DNA from: Homoserinimonas sp. | GTDB lineage: Bacteria; Actinomycetota; Actinomycetes; Actinomycetales; Microbacteriaceae | Direction of reading: 5' to 3' | NCBI GenBank assembly: GCA_023957835.1 | Contig: JAMLGP010000001.1 | Coordinates: 675,575 to 739,574, forward strand | Length of the DNA stretch: 64,000 nt | In this document: positions 26,548 to 35,536 of the stretch, one piece after another | How positions within the stretch are numbered: the first letter of the stretch is position 1 | Layout of the letters: the number at the start of each line of letters is the position of its first letter | Made by a program: the position numbers and the translations under genes | The notes under the pieces: generated by a model | Database searches by the model: none | Told to the model about the DNA's origin: nothing | What the model saw: only the letters and a program-made list of their open reading frames with translations

Positions 26548-27774
26548 TCAGCCGATTGCGGCGAGCCAGGCTCTCCGGGCCTTCAGTGCCTCTTCAAGTT
26601 CGGCTGCCTTACTGGATTCCCCTTTAGAGGTCGCCTCTGAAAGCTCCTGCTCGAGCTTCGCGATAGCGCTTTCCAGCTGGCTCACCATCCCTTCACTTCG
26701 CGCCTTCTTTTCAGGGTCGTTTTGCTTCCAGTGCGCCTCTTCAAGCTTCTTGATTCCGGACTCGACTTTTCTCAGGCGGTCTTCGACCGAGCGCACCTTG
26801 TCCCTGGGTACTTTTCCGATGGCTTCCCAGCGCTCCTGGATGTTTCTCAGCTGTTCACGGGCGGCGTCTTTGTCATCCAGTTCAGTAAGTTTCTCTGCTT
26901 CTGTGAGAAGTTCAAGTTTTGCCTGCAGATTGGCACCGAACTCTATTTCGTCTTTGGCATCGCGCTCGGACTTGGCCGCATATAGCGTGTCTCCAGCGGC
27001 CTTGAATTTTGCCCAAAGCGCGTCATCGGATTTCTTGCCTGAGCGACCTGCGCCTTTCCACTCCTCAATCAGAAGACGGTATGCAGGGATTCCCTCTGCA
27101 CCTTTGTCCGCCAGAGCTTCAGCTCGAGCGATGAGTTCCTGCTTGCGAGTTCTCGCATCCTTGTGGACCGAGTCCATTTCCGCGAAGAAGGCCCTGCGCT
27201 GGGTTTCGATGGTTGCCCGAGCTGCCCGGAACCGCTTCCAGAGCTCATTGCCTTCAGTTTTTGGAAGTCTCGGTCCCGTCTTTTGTTGCAACTGCCAGGC
27301 AGCAAACAGTTCGTCCACTCGAATGCCGGTTTGCTTCCACTGCACTTTGCTCGGATCCTGCGCGGCCAAAGCCTCGGCTTCTGTTACCAGCGCCGTCCTT
27401 TCAGCGACCGCGGCCTCAATGCTCGCCCGATGTTCGGCTTCCTGCTGCGCGCTGAGTTCTGCAACCGCACCATGCAGCGCGTCAAGTCGCGATTGAAGAC
27501 TTGCCAGATCGCCGACCGCATTCGCTCCTTCGACCTGTGCCTTGAGCGCCTCCACCGATTTGGCTACTTCACTAGCCGGGGCGCCCCTCTTGACTCGCTG
27601 CTCCAGGAGCGTAACCTGACCCGCAAGCTCTACGAACTTGTGCTCAAAGTAGGCGAGAGCCTCTTCTGCGGTAGCGTCAGGAAACTGACCTACCGAACGC
27701 TCGCCATCAGCGGTTCGTACGAATACAGTGCCGGTTTCATCAACTCTGCCCCAGCTGTCTGAAGATTGCGCCAC
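26548..27774 (-). CDS. DUF349 domain-containing coiled-coil protein
   Basis: A 408-residue highly charged helical protein with repeated DUF349 units, each containing a Trp-x-x-F/W-R-like core: KVQWKQTGIRVDELFAAWQ, ELWKRFRAARA, EWKGAGRSGKKSDDALW and RWEAIGKVPRDKV. The C-terminal 80 residues are a long coiled coil (KLEQELSEATSKGESSKAAE). No enzymatic motif. DUF349 proteins are widespread in actinobacteria with unclear function. GTG start at 27774. It is separated from the upstream cyclophilin gene by a hairpin terminator. Confidence 0.85.
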   Translation of the reverse strand: MAQSSDSWGRVDETGTVFVRTADGERSVGQFPDATAEEALAYFEHKFVELAGQVTLLEQRVKRGAPASEVAKSVEALKAQVEGANAVGDLASLQSRLDALHGAVAELSAQQEAEHRASIEAAVAERTALVTEAEALAAQDPSKVQWKQTGIRVDELFAAWQLQQKTGPRLPKTEGNELWKRFRAARATIETQRRAFFAEMDSVHKDARTRKQELIARAEALADKGAEGIPAYRLLIEEWKGAGRSGKKSDDALWAKFKAAGDTLYAAKSERDAKDEIEFGANLQAKLELLTEAEKLTELDDKDAAREQLRNIQERWEAIGKVPRDKVRSVEDRLRKVESGIKKLEEAHWKQNDPEKKARSEGMVSQLESAIAKLEQELSEATSKGESSKAAELEEALKARRAWLAAIG

Positions 27775-27839
27775 TTATCCTGCCTCAGTGTTCGACCAGA
27801 AAGTCGATCCGGTTGCCAATACGGTTTTCCCAGCCTATT

Positions 27840-27857
27840 GCAAGCGGAATCGCTTGC
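27840..27857 (-). terminator. hairpin downstream of the cyclophilin gene
   Basis: A perfect 7-bp stem GCAAGCG / CGCTTGC around a 4-base loop, six bases after the TAG stop of the cyclophilin gene on the minus strand. There is no run of U after it, so it may be a U-poor actinobacterial terminator or an mRNA 3' end stabiliser. Confidence 0.5.
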
Positions 27858-27863
27858 CCGTTC

Positions 27864-28655
27864 CTACTGAATCGTTACCGAAGTGATGGTAGTTGGAACG
27901 AGAGGTTGCCCATCTGTACTTCCATCCTTCGTGCCCTTTGATCCAATTTCGGCTTCAAGCTGATCCAGGCCGCTCGTCACCTTTCCGAAAATCGTGTAGC
28001 CGCCAGCAGCGTCGCTTGGCAGGCCGCCATCCTCGAGCATGATGAAGAACTGGTGGCCCTGAGTGTAGGCCGCTCCGCTTACCCTCGCGAGGGCAATGGT
28101 TCCGGCTGGATAAAGGTTATCGGTCGGTGCATTTTCGATCGGACCGAACCGGTAGTTCGGGTCACTTGACCCTTTGCCATCCACCGATCCGCACTGGATC
28201 AAGTGAGTGTTTCCCGTAGTTAGCCTGTGACAGGTCTTGTCAATGAAGTAGCCGTCCTGAGCATCCTTCACGAAGGAGGCGACTGCCTGGGGTGCAACGG
28301 TGCCATCGAGTTCTATCCCGAGATTTACATCATTGAGTTCGAGCGTTCCGGTCCAGATCCTGTCTTCTGCGGAGACGGGGTCTGGAACGTCTCCGATATT
28401 TACACCCTTGGTTGCATCCGGCGTGGTCGAACTGCTTGGCTCAGGTCTTGGAGCTCCAGGTCCGGTTGAGAAGTAGACCACCTGTGTGACTGCAGCCAGA
28501 GCGAGAACTGCTGCGGCGCCGATGATTGCGAACAGGTTGTCTCGCTTTCTGCGCTTGACCTGGAGATCATGAACTCCCTGCTTTGCCTGAAATCGGCGAA
28601 GTCGATCGCGAGCGATCTTTGCCTCGCGTTCAGCATTCTTGCTTCTTGCCACCAT
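27864..28655 (-). CDS. membrane-anchored cyclophilin-type peptidyl-prolyl isomerase
   Basis: A 263-residue protein with a basic cytoplasmic N-terminus (about 1-42), one membrane helix (about 43-64, [17 protein letters not shown]), a Ser/Thr/Pro-rich linker, then an extracytoplasmic cyclophilin domain. Domain motifs include [11 protein letters not shown], the GQGH-like [10 protein letters not shown], and [15 protein letters not shown]. It would assist folding of exported proteins. It is divergent from rarA with a 90-bp gap. Similar anchored cyclophilins sit near rel or rarA in other actinobacteria. Confidence 0.9.
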   Translation of the reverse strand: MVARSKNAEREAKIARDRLRRFQAKQGVHDLQVKRRKRDNLFAIIGAAAVLALAAVTQVVYFSTGPGAPRPEPSSSTTPDATKGVNIGDVPDPVSAEDRIWTGTLELNDVNLGIELDGTVAPQAVASFVKDAQDGYFIDKTCHRLTTGNTHLIQCGSVDGKGSSDPNYRFGPIENAPTDNLYPAGTIALARVSGAAYTQGHQFFIMLEDGGLPSDAAGGYTIFGKVTSGLDQLEAEIGSKGTKDGSTDGQPLVPTTITSVTIQ

Positions 28656-28732
28656 GCTCCTTCGTCGCCAGAGTTTCTCGCCAAAAGTAGATTACCTGCC
28701 GCCGCGAAGGCTACCTCACACCCTGACCCGGA

Positions 28733-28738
28733 TAGCAT
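28733..28738 (+). promoter_or_regulatory. -10 element of leaderless rarA
   Basis: TAGCAT, seven bases, then the ATG at 28746. This placement supports that start over the longer reading frame beginning at 28569. Confidence 0.5.
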
Positions 28739-28745
28739 TCAAGTC

Positions 28746-30068
28746 ATGGCGTCGCAACCGGGACTGCAGGGTGGTTCGATTCCGCTCGCAGCGAGGATGA
28801 GACCGAGAAACCTGGATGAACTCGAGGGTCAGCGTCATCTCCTGAAGCAGGGTTCACCACTTCGAGCCCTGGTCGATGGTACGGAGGGCTCTGTCACCTC
28901 TGTGATCCTTTGGGGGCCTCCGGGAACCGGCAAAACGACGATCGCCAAAGCGATAGCAAACGCTTCCAACCGCCATTTCGTAGAACTCTCAGCGGTTTCT
29001 GCCGGGGTGAAGGACGTTCGAGAGGTAATCCAAAAGGCACTCTCAACCAGAGATCTCTATGGCCAAACCACGGTGCTTTTCCTCGACGAGATCCATCGCT
29101 TTTCAAAGGCGCAACAGGATGCGCTGCTGCCGGGCGTCGAAAACGGCTGGGTCATCCTTGTCGCCGCCACCACTGAGAATCCATCCTTCTCTGTCATCAC
29201 TCCGCTACTGTCAAGGTCGCTCTTGCTCACCCTGGAGCCTCTGAGCGACGAAGACCTCGAACGAGTCATCGACCGAGCAATCGGAGACGAGCGCGGTCTG
29301 AATTCCCGAGTGGCGATTGAACCGTCCGCGAAAGCGGCGATCGTCAGGCTCTCGGCAGGCGACGCCAGAAGAGCACTCACCGCACTTGAGGCGGCTTCGG
29401 CAGCTGCCGTCGCGAATTCACAGGGCGCTGATCCCGTAATCGACGAAATTCTGGTGTCTCAGGTTGTTGATCGCGCACTCCTGAGATATGACCGACAGGG
29501 TGACGAACATTATGACGTGATCAGCGCATTCATCAAATCGGTGAGGGGTTCCGACCCCGATGCGGCGCTGCACTATCTCGCGCGAATGATCGAAGCCGGT
29601 GAAGATCCGAGGTTCATTGCGAGGCGGATCATCATTCTTGCGGCTGAGGACATCGGACTCGCAGACCCGCAGGCCCTGCAGATAGCAGTCTCGGCTGCCG
29701 ATGCCGTGCAGTTCATCGGAATGCCGGAGGGCCGCATACCTCTCGCCGAAGCGGTCGTGTATCTCTCAACCGCGCCCAAGTCGAACGCCGCCTATCTGGG
29801 AGTCGAGGAGGCGCTAAAGGATGTCAGAGATGGCAACTTCGGCCCGGTTCCAAGGCATCTGCGAGACGCGCACTATCCGGGAGCAGGAGCCCTTGGGCAC
29901 GGAAAGGGCTACAAATACCCGCACGACGAAGAAATAGGAGTCGTGAGGCAGGATTACGCGCCGGAAAATCTCATCGGCAAGAGTTATTACCTACCTTCGA
30001 ACCACGGTGCAGAGCGCGAGATTGCGGCGCGGCTGGAAAAGCTTCGTCGAATAACTCGGGGCGAATGA
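28746..30068 (+). CDS. rarA: replication-associated recombination protein RarA (MgsA/WRNIP1-type AAA+ ATPase)
   Basis: A 440-residue clamp-loader-like ATPase acting at stalled replication forks. Walker A is [13 protein letters not shown], Walker B is [12 protein letters not shown], sensor 1 is [12 protein letters not shown] with PLLSRS. The C-terminal region holds the tetramerisation segment ([25 protein letters not shown]). The open frame extends 59 codons further upstream, but that part overlaps the divergent cyclophilin gene. ATG 28746 (MASQPGLQ) directly follows a -10 hexamer and starts just before the conserved LAARMRP. Confidence 0.93.
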   Translation: MASQPGLQGGSIPLAARMRPRNLDELEGQRHLLKQGSPLRALVDGTEGSVTSVILWGPPGTGKTTIAKAIANASNRHFVELSAVSAGVKDVREVIQKALSTRDLYGQTTVLFLDEIHRFSKAQQDALLPGVENGWVILVAATTENPSFSVITPLLSRSLLLTLEPLSDEDLERVIDRAIGDERGLNSRVAIEPSAKAAIVRLSAGDARRALTALEAASAAAVANSQGADPVIDEILVSQVVDRALLRYDRQGDEHYDVISAFIKSVRGSDPDAALHYLARMIEAGEDPRFIARRIIILAAEDIGLADPQALQIAVSAADAVQFIGMPEGRIPLAEAVVYLSTAPKSNAAYLGVEEALKDVRDGNFGPVPRHLRDAHYPGAGALGHGKGYKYPHDEEIGVVRQDYAPENLIGKSYYLPSNHGAEREIAARLEKLRRITRGE

Positions 30069-30073
30069 TCTGC

Positions 30074-30241
30074 TATTCTTGAAGCCGCCAACAGGAGAAT
30101 TGCGAACGGCTGCCGCGATTCCTGACTGTTTGGGGATGCCCTTTAGCCGGGTGGTCCTTCTGGCAATCCCTCTACTTAGGTCTTCCTGCCGATAGTCGCG
30201 CAGGTGGCAAACTTCGCTGATTGAAATATCGAGAGGAAACT
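30074..30241 (+). promoter_or_regulatory. rpsD promoter (-10 TATTCT at 30074-30079) and about 160-base mRNA leader
   Basis: The gap between rarA and rpsD is 173 bases, long for this compact window. TATTCT at its start gives a transcript with a leader of about 155 bases ending in GAGAGG. Ribosomal protein S4 controls its own operon through leader structures in other bacteria, so an autoregulatory RNA is plausible, but I could not assign a known S4-leader fold. Confidence 0.4.
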
Positions 30242-30871
30242 GTGTCCACCAAGTCTCGCACCCGCGGAAAGACAAAACTTTCACGCGCCCTTGGCATTCC
30301 GCTTACTCCCAAGGCAGCCCGCTACATGGAGAAGCGCCCCTATGCTCCCGGTCAGCACGGCCGCACGAGGCGTCGCACCGACAGCGACTACGCAGTTCGG
30401 CTTCGGGAGAAGCAGCGCCTCCGCGCCCAGTACGGCATTCGCGAGGCACAGCTCAGGATCGTCTTCCAGGAAGCTCGCCGCTCACAGGGTCTGACCGGTG
30501 AGAACCTCGTCGAGCTCCTCGAGATGAGGCTGGATGCGCTCGTCCTTCGTGCAGGATTTGCTCGTACCACCGCACAGGCCCGCCAGCAGATCGTTCACCG
30601 GCACATCATGGTTGACGGACAGCGGGTTGACCGTCCGTCATTCAGAGTGAAGCCAGGGCAGCTCATTCACGTTCACCCGAAGAGCGAACTGCTTGAGCCC
30701 TTCCAGGTTGCCGCCGCCGGTGGCCACGCTGAGGTATTGCCCAAGGTTCCCGGTTACCTTGAGGTAGAGCTTGACAAGTTGCAGGCTAGGCTCGTGAGGC
30801 GCCCGAAGCGCGCCGAAGTGCCGATCACCTGTGAAATTCAGCTCGTCGTCGAGTACTACGCAGCGCGCTAA
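30242..30871 (+). CDS. rpsD: 30S ribosomal protein S4
   Basis: A 209-residue primary 16S rRNA-binding protein. It shows TKSRTRGKTKLSRALG at the start, RRTDSDYAVRLREKQRLR, and the S4 RNA-binding domain MRLDALVLRAGFA...ARQQIVHRHIMVDG. The GTG at 30242 is preceded by GAGAGG eight bases earlier; an in-frame ATG seven codons upstream lies in the leader and adds residues foreign to S4. The gene stands alone, not in an alpha operon, as usual in actinobacteria. No cysteine zinc-knuckle is seen in the N-terminus. Confidence 0.97.
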   Translation: MSTKSRTRGKTKLSRALGIPLTPKAARYMEKRPYAPGQHGRTRRRTDSDYAVRLREKQRLRAQYGIREAQLRIVFQEARRSQGLTGENLVELLEMRLDALVLRAGFARTTAQARQQIVHRHIMVDGQRVDRPSFRVKPGQLIHVHPKSELLEPFQVAAAGGHAEVLPKVPGYLEVELDKLQARLVRRPKRAEVPITCEIQLVVEYYAAR

Positions 30872-30889
30872 GCAAGCCGGGAGGCAAAG

Positions 30890-30895
30890 TAGTCT
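30890..30895 (+). promoter_or_regulatory. candidate -10 element for the small protein-alaS unit
   Basis: TAGTCT about 37 bases before ATG 30932. The leader carries a good AAGGAG (30920-30925) six bases before the start. Confidence 0.4.
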
Positions 30896-30931
30896 TAAGG
30901 CCTGGGTCTTGAAAGTTCTAAGGAGCGAACT

Positions 30932-31156
30932 ATGAAAAAGTTGCTTTGGCTGATTGCCGGAGTCGGCATCGGGTTTGTTGCCGCGCATCAGGTCGCCAAG
31001 ACTCCTGAGGGGCAGCGGTTCTTTTCGGATGTCGATTCAAAGGTCAAGGAGTTCGGCTCGGCAGTGGTCGATGGTTACAAGGCCAGAGAAGCGGAACTAA
31101 AAGCCGCGGTGGCTGACGCCGAAGAGGCGATCGCCGACTTCACCAAGCGCAAGTAG
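30932..31156 (+). CDS. small membrane-associated helical protein (YtxH-like)
   Basis: A 74-residue protein with an N-terminal hydrophobic helix (MKKLLWLIAGVGIGFVAAH) followed by an amphipathic, Ala/Glu/Lys-rich helix. This layout resembles YtxH-type or other small envelope proteins. A strong AAGGAG ribosome-binding site precedes it. Its TAG stop shares the G with the GTG start of alaS (TAGTG), so alaS is translationally coupled. Genes of this size between rpsD and alaS are common in Microbacteriaceae. Function unknown. Confidence 0.75.
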   Translation: MKKLLWLIAGVGIGFVAAHQVAKTPEGQRFFSDVDSKVKEFGSAVVDGYKAREAELKAAVADAEEAIADFTKRK

Positions 31157-33816
31157 TGCAGACCGCCGAGATTCGCCGTCGCTGGCTCGACTTCTTCGCC
31201 GAGCGCGGCCATACGGTCGTGCCTTCCGCATCGCTGGTAAGCGACGATCCGACCCTGCTTTTTACCGTCGCGGGAATGGTGCCATTCATTCCCTATTTGA
31301 CCGGTCTCGTGCCGGCCCCGTATCCCAGAGCTACAAGCGTCCAGAAGTGCATTAGGACTCTCGACATCGATGAAGTCGGAAAAACGACCAGACACGGCAC
31401 GTTTTTCCAGATGAACGGGAACTTCTCCTTCGGCGATTACTTCAAGGAAGGGGCCATAGGGTTCGCCTGGGAGTTGCTGACCAAGCCGGAGAGCGAGGGC
31501 GGCTACGGGTTCCAGGAGCGTGATCTTTGGGTCACGATCTATGAGGATGACGAGGAGGCTTTCCAGCTCTGGAAGAAGATCGCCGGACTCCCGGATGATC
31601 GAATCCAGCGGCTTGGAATGGATACCAATTACTGGTCGACGGGCCTGCCCGGGCCTGCGGGTCCGTGTTCCGAGATCTTTTTTGATCGCGGGCCCGCTTA
31701 CGGAATCGACGGCGGACCGGCCACTGATGACGATCGCTACCTGGAGATTTGGAATCTGGTCTTCATGCAGTATTTGCGCGGAGAGGGCACCGGGAAGAAC
31801 GATTTCGAAATTTTGGGCGAGCTGCCGCAAAAGAACATCGATACCGGTATGGGCCTTGAGCGGGTTGCATTCATAAAGCAGGACGTTGAAAACCTTTACG
31901 AAATCGACCAGGTGCGGCCGGTGCTGGATGCAGCGGAGAGCCTTTCCGGCCGAAAATACGGCAGTGATCACGAAGACGACGTGAGAATGCGGGTAATAGC
32001 CGACCACGTTCGATCCGCGCTAATGCTCATGGGGGATGGCGTAACTCCGTCGAATGAAGGGCGAGGCTACATTCTGAGGCGCCTGCTTCGCAGGAGCGTT
32101 CGCGCAATGCGGCTCCTCGGAGTCGAGGAAGCGACTTTCCCGGTCCTCTTCCCCGCATCGAGAGACGCAATGAAGGCCGCCTATCCGGAAGTCGAGTCGG
32201 ATTTCTCCAGAATCTCCGGTCTCGCATACGGGGAGGAAGAGACTTTCCTGAAGACCCTTGAAAGCGGGACGAGCATCCTGGATCTGGCCGTTTCGAAGGT
32301 ACGAAGCAGCGGAAACTCTGAGCTCTCGGGCGACGTTGCATTCCAGCTACATGACACCTTCGGTTTCCCGGTTGATTTGACTCTCGAGATGGCCGCAGAA
32401 GCAGGACTAACGGTGGACCGGGCGGGCTTCGACAAACTAATGGCCGAGCAGAAATCTAGGGCGAAGGCCGACTCCAAAGCAAAGAAGACCCTGCTTGCGG
32501 ACCTGTCCGTATACAGCGATTTCCGCGCACTCGGCGAAACGGTGTTCACGGGATATGAGTTTCTGGAGACCGACAGCAAGGTCATCGGAGTAATAGTCGG
32601 TGGAAAGTCCGTGGACCGTGCCCGAGAAGGCGAAATAGCCGATGTGATTCTTAAGGAAACTTCGCTGTATGCCGAAGCCGGCGGTCAGGAAGCCGACTCG
32701 GGTCGAATCGTTGGAAGCAGCTTCGAGCTCGAGGTGCTCGATGTGCAGCGGCCGGTAAAGGGACTGGTCAGCCACAAGGTTGAAGTGAAGTCGGGCGAGG
32801 TCGCAGTTGGCGACTCAGCCAGAACCGTCGTAGATCCGCAGTGGCGAAAAGGTGCTACTCAGGCGCACTCTGCAACCCACTTGATTCACGCGGCTCTGAG
32901 GCAGGTGCTCGGACCCCAGGCGCATCAGGCCGGCTCGTACAACAAAGCTGGCTATATGAGGCTGGACTTCAACTGGAATCAATCGCTTTCACCTGAAACG
33001 CGATCGGAAATCGAAGAAATTTCAAACCAGGCTATTCGAAGCAACTTCGAAGTTGAGACCCGGGTGATGCCTCTCGCCGAGGCAAAAGCCCTTGGGGCCA
33101 TGGCGTTGTTCGGTGAGAAGTACGGAGATACCGTCAGGGTCGTCGAAATCGGCGGTGCCTGGTCTCGGGAGTTGTGTGCCGGCACCCACGTTTCGACGAG
33201 CTCTGAAGTCGGACTGATCAATGTTGTGGGGGAGTCGTCGATCGGTTCAAGCAATCGACGGATCGAGTCTTTGGTCGGAATAGAGGGTTTTCGCGATTTG
33301 GCCGTTGAACGATCGATCGTGTCAGCACTTAGCAGTGAACTCAAGACTCCTCGTGAACAGCTTCCTGAGCGCATTTCGGAACTCATTGCGAACCTCAAGG
33401 CGGCCGAAAAGAAGATCGCGCAATTCCAGTCTGCCGCTCTCAGCACACGGCTCCCAGAACTCGTCTCTGCGGCGGAGTCGAAGAACGGAATAACGCGTGC
33501 CCTAAGCAACCTCGGTGCCGTCTCGAGCGTTGACGATCTTAGGACTCTGGCAATCGGAGTGCGAGGCAGGCTCACCAATGATGCTTCCGTCGTAGCACTG
33601 GGCGCTGAAGTCGATTCGAAGGCAGCTGTAATTGTCGCGGTGAACCAGTCGGCAGTATCAAAAGGGATTGAGGCAGGGGAACTTGCCAGGCTGGCTGCAG
33701 GACTCCTCGGTGGAGGCGGCGGAGGAAAGAATGACCTCGCCCAGGCTGGCGGTCCGAATGTTGCCCAAATCGACGCGGCGCTCAAAGCGATCAATACTGC
33801 AGTTTCGGAGACCTGA
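31156..33816 (+). CDS. alaS: alanine--tRNA ligase
   Basis: An 886-residue class II synthetase charging tRNA-Ala. The aminoacylation domain begins EIRRRWLDFFAERGH and contains FTVAGMVPF and FFQMNGNFSFGDYFKEGA. The editing domain carries AHSATHLIHAALRQVLG and the zinc-binding CAGTHVSTSSEVG. The C-terminal DHHA1 domain ends with the glycine-rich GGGGGGKNDLAQAGG. GTG start overlaps the upstream small gene by one base. ruvX follows after two bases. Confidence 0.97.
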   Translation: MQTAEIRRRWLDFFAERGHTVVPSASLVSDDPTLLFTVAGMVPFIPYLTGLVPAPYPRATSVQKCIRTLDIDEVGKTTRHGTFFQMNGNFSFGDYFKEGAIGFAWELLTKPESEGGYGFQERDLWVTIYEDDEEAFQLWKKIAGLPDDRIQRLGMDTNYWSTGLPGPAGPCSEIFFDRGPAYGIDGGPATDDDRYLEIWNLVFMQYLRGEGTGKNDFEILGELPQKNIDTGMGLERVAFIKQDVENLYEIDQVRPVLDAAESLSGRKYGSDHEDDVRMRVIADHVRSALMLMGDGVTPSNEGRGYILRRLLRRSVRAMRLLGVEEATFPVLFPASRDAMKAAYPEVESDFSRISGLAYGEEETFLKTLESGTSILDLAVSKVRSSGNSELSGDVAFQLHDTFGFPVDLTLEMAAEAGLTVDRAGFDKLMAEQKSRAKADSKAKKTLLADLSVYSDFRALGETVFTGYEFLETDSKVIGVIVGGKSVDRAREGEIADVILKETSLYAEAGGQEADSGRIVGSSFELEVLDVQRPVKGLVSHKVEVKSGEVAVGDSARTVVDPQWRKGATQAHSATHLIHAALRQVLGPQAHQAGSYNKAGYMRLDFNWNQSLSPETRSEIEEISNQAIRSNFEVETRVMPLAEAKALGAMALFGEKYGDTVRVVEIGGAWSRELCAGTHVSTSSEVGLINVVGESSIGSSNRRIESLVGIEGFRDLAVERSIVSALSSELKTPREQLPERISELIANLKAAEKKIAQFQSAALSTRLPELVSAAESKNGITRALSNLGAVSSVDDLRTLAIGVRGRLTNDASVVALGAEVDSKAAVIVAVNQSAVSKGIEAGELARLAAGLLGGGGGGKNDLAQAGGPNVAQIDAALKAINTAVSET

Positions 33817-33818
33817 AC

Positions 33819-34277
33819 TTGCGGCAGGGAATTCGACTGGGGATTGACGTTGGCAAAGCGCGAGTAGGAATTTCCCGCAGCGATTCTGAAGGACTGCTCG
33901 TTCTCCCACTGGAAACACTGCCGAGAAATGAATCAACGCTGAATCGAGTGCTCAGGCTGGCAGAGGAGTATGGGGCAATCGAGCTGGTGGTCGGTTTGCC
34001 GCTCTCACTGGATGGCAGCCAAACCCCCTCCACAAAGGACGCTCAGGACTTTGCAGCAGGTCTTGCTGCTTCAGGTACCATCACTGTTCGGCTGGTCGAC
34101 GAGCGGCTCTCAACGGTTCATGCTCAGTCGAGACTTCGAGATGCCGGCAAGTCGACAAAGAACTCGAGGTCAGTTATCGATCAGGTGGCGGCAACTATAA
34201 TCCTGCAAAACGCTCTTGAAGCGGAGAGGCTTACGGGATCAGCTCCCGGCAGAGTGCTGACTGACGATGATAGGTAG
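33819..34277 (+). CDS. ruvX: RuvX/YqgF-family RNase H-fold nuclease
   Basis: A 152-residue YqgF-family protein; roles proposed include 16S rRNA 5' processing and recombination. The RNase H-fold acidic motifs are LGIDVGKARVG (Asp), VVGLPLSLDGS and VRLVDERLST (Asp/Glu). A final Asp lies in VIDQVAATIILQ. TTG start two bases after alaS. Located between alaS and mltG as in other actinobacteria. Confidence 0.93.
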   Translation: MRQGIRLGIDVGKARVGISRSDSEGLLVLPLETLPRNESTLNRVLRLAEEYGAIELVVGLPLSLDGSQTPSTKDAQDFAAGLAASGTITVRLVDERLSTVHAQSRLRDAGKSTKNSRSVIDQVAATIILQNALEAERLTGSAPGRVLTDDDR

Positions 34278-34282
34278 CGGAA

Positions 34283-35533
34283 ATGGCGGATGAACCTCGC
34301 TGGGACGATATATTCCCGGCTCAGAATTCCTCGCCGACTCCGACTCCGACTTCGCCGGCCGGTCCTCCAATGACCAGAAAGGAAGCCCTGGCCGCCGAAG
34401 CGAGAGCACGCCCTCGCGAGGAGAAACCTGCGAAAGTTCGCGAAAAGAAGTCCAGGAAGTCTCGAAAAGGCTGGCTCATCGCCTTGATTTCCGTTGTTGT
34501 AATTCTGGGGCTGGGGGCTGGCGGTGCCGCTTTTGCGTGGGCGAATTATGAGCCCCAGATCAGAAAACTGCTCGGCTGGGAACTTCCTCCTCCCGACTAT
34601 GTCGGTCAGGGCTCCGGAGAGGCAACAATAGTCATCGTCAAAGGTGATACAGGAGTGGAAGTTACAAATTCGCTACTCGATGCCGGCGTAATAAAGAGCT
34701 TTGAAACTTTCTATTCTCTGCTGCTTGCACAGGATCCGCCGGTGGATTTCTATCCAGGCTATTACGTGCTGGCCAAAAAGATGAGCTCGCAGGCGGCGCT
34801 GGATGCACTTCGGGATCCCGCCAGCAGGGTAGAGCAAACTGCTCTGATTCCCGAGGGTAAAAGCATCGACCAGGTCTTCGAGATATTGAGTACCGCTACC
34901 GGGATCTCAGTAGAAGATTTCAAGACTGCAGCCTCGGATCCGACCAGCTATGGTGCGCCAGTGGAAGCGCCCAGCCTCGAAGGCTATTTATTCCCCGCGA
35001 CCTATCATTTCGATCCTGGACTGGATGCCAGAGCGGTTCTGCAGATTCTGGTAAATCGTACTTTCCAGTCTTTGGATGCGGCTGGAGTAGCGCCGGATGA
35101 TCGACATCGAGTCCTCACCCTCGCCTCAATAATTCAACGGGAAGCCGGCCGCAATACTGAAGACTTCTACAAGGTGTCGAGAGTGTTTACCAACCGCCTG
35201 AATGCAGGCTGGCACCTCGAATCTGACGCGACTGTTTCCTACGGAACGGGGCGAACCCATACCGTATGGACTACGCCAGAGGAGCGGGCAGACGCGTCGA
35301 ATAAGTACAACACCTACGCTAATCCGGGGTTGCCAATTGGCCCGATCGGCGCAGCCGGAGATCTGGCAATTGACGCTGCTTTGCATCCGGCGGACGGACC
35401 GTGGTTCTATTTTGTGCCGGTGAACCTGGATACCGGAGAAACAGTGTTTTCGACGACCCTTGCGGAGCACAACGCCGCAGTAAGGCAGCTTCAGGAGTGG
35501 TGTCGCACTTCCAAGAGTCCGAATTGCCAGTGA
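34283..35533 (+). CDS. mltG: endolytic murein transglycosylase MltG
   Basis: A 416-residue inner-membrane lytic transglycosylase that terminates nascent glycan strands. A long Pro/Arg/Lys-rich cytoplasmic N-terminus (about 1-66) precedes one membrane helix (about 67-90, LIALISVVVILGLGAGG), followed by a LysM-like region and the YceG domain. The catalytic Glu is in LASIIQREAG. NPGLPIGPIGAAG and the FYFVPVNLDTGETVFSTT end segment are also typical. The ATG lies five bases after the ruvX stop. Confidence 0.93.
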   Translation: MADEPRWDDIFPAQNSSPTPTPTSPAGPPMTRKEALAAEARARPREEKPAKVREKKSRKSRKGWLIALISVVVILGLGAGGAAFAWANYEPQIRKLLGWELPPPDYVGQGSGEATIVIVKGDTGVEVTNSLLDAGVIKSFETFYSLLLAQDPPVDFYPGYYVLAKKMSSQAALDALRDPASRVEQTALIPEGKSIDQVFEILSTATGISVEDFKTAASDPTSYGAPVEAPSLEGYLFPATYHFDPGLDARAVLQILVNRTFQSLDAAGVAPDDRHRVLTLASIIQREAGRNTEDFYKVSRVFTNRLNAGWHLESDATVSYGTGRTHTVWTTPEERADASNKYNTYANPGLPIGPIGAAGDLAIDAALHPADGPWFYFVPVNLDTGETVFSTTLAEHNAAVRQLQEWCRTSKSPNCQ

Positions 35534-35536
35534 CAG

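Noticed and set aside
26429..27496. A 355-codon Ser/Ala/Arg-rich open frame on the plus strand
   Set aside because: It is the complement of the DUF349 coiled-coil gene; the low-complexity composition is an artefact of that gene.
28569..28745. 59-codon N-terminal extension of rarA
   Set aside because: It runs over the divergent cyclophilin start and promoter region and precedes the -10 element of the real start.
31075..32007. A 310-codon minus-strand open frame over alaS
   Set aside because: alaS is fully conserved on the other strand; no family resemblance was seen.
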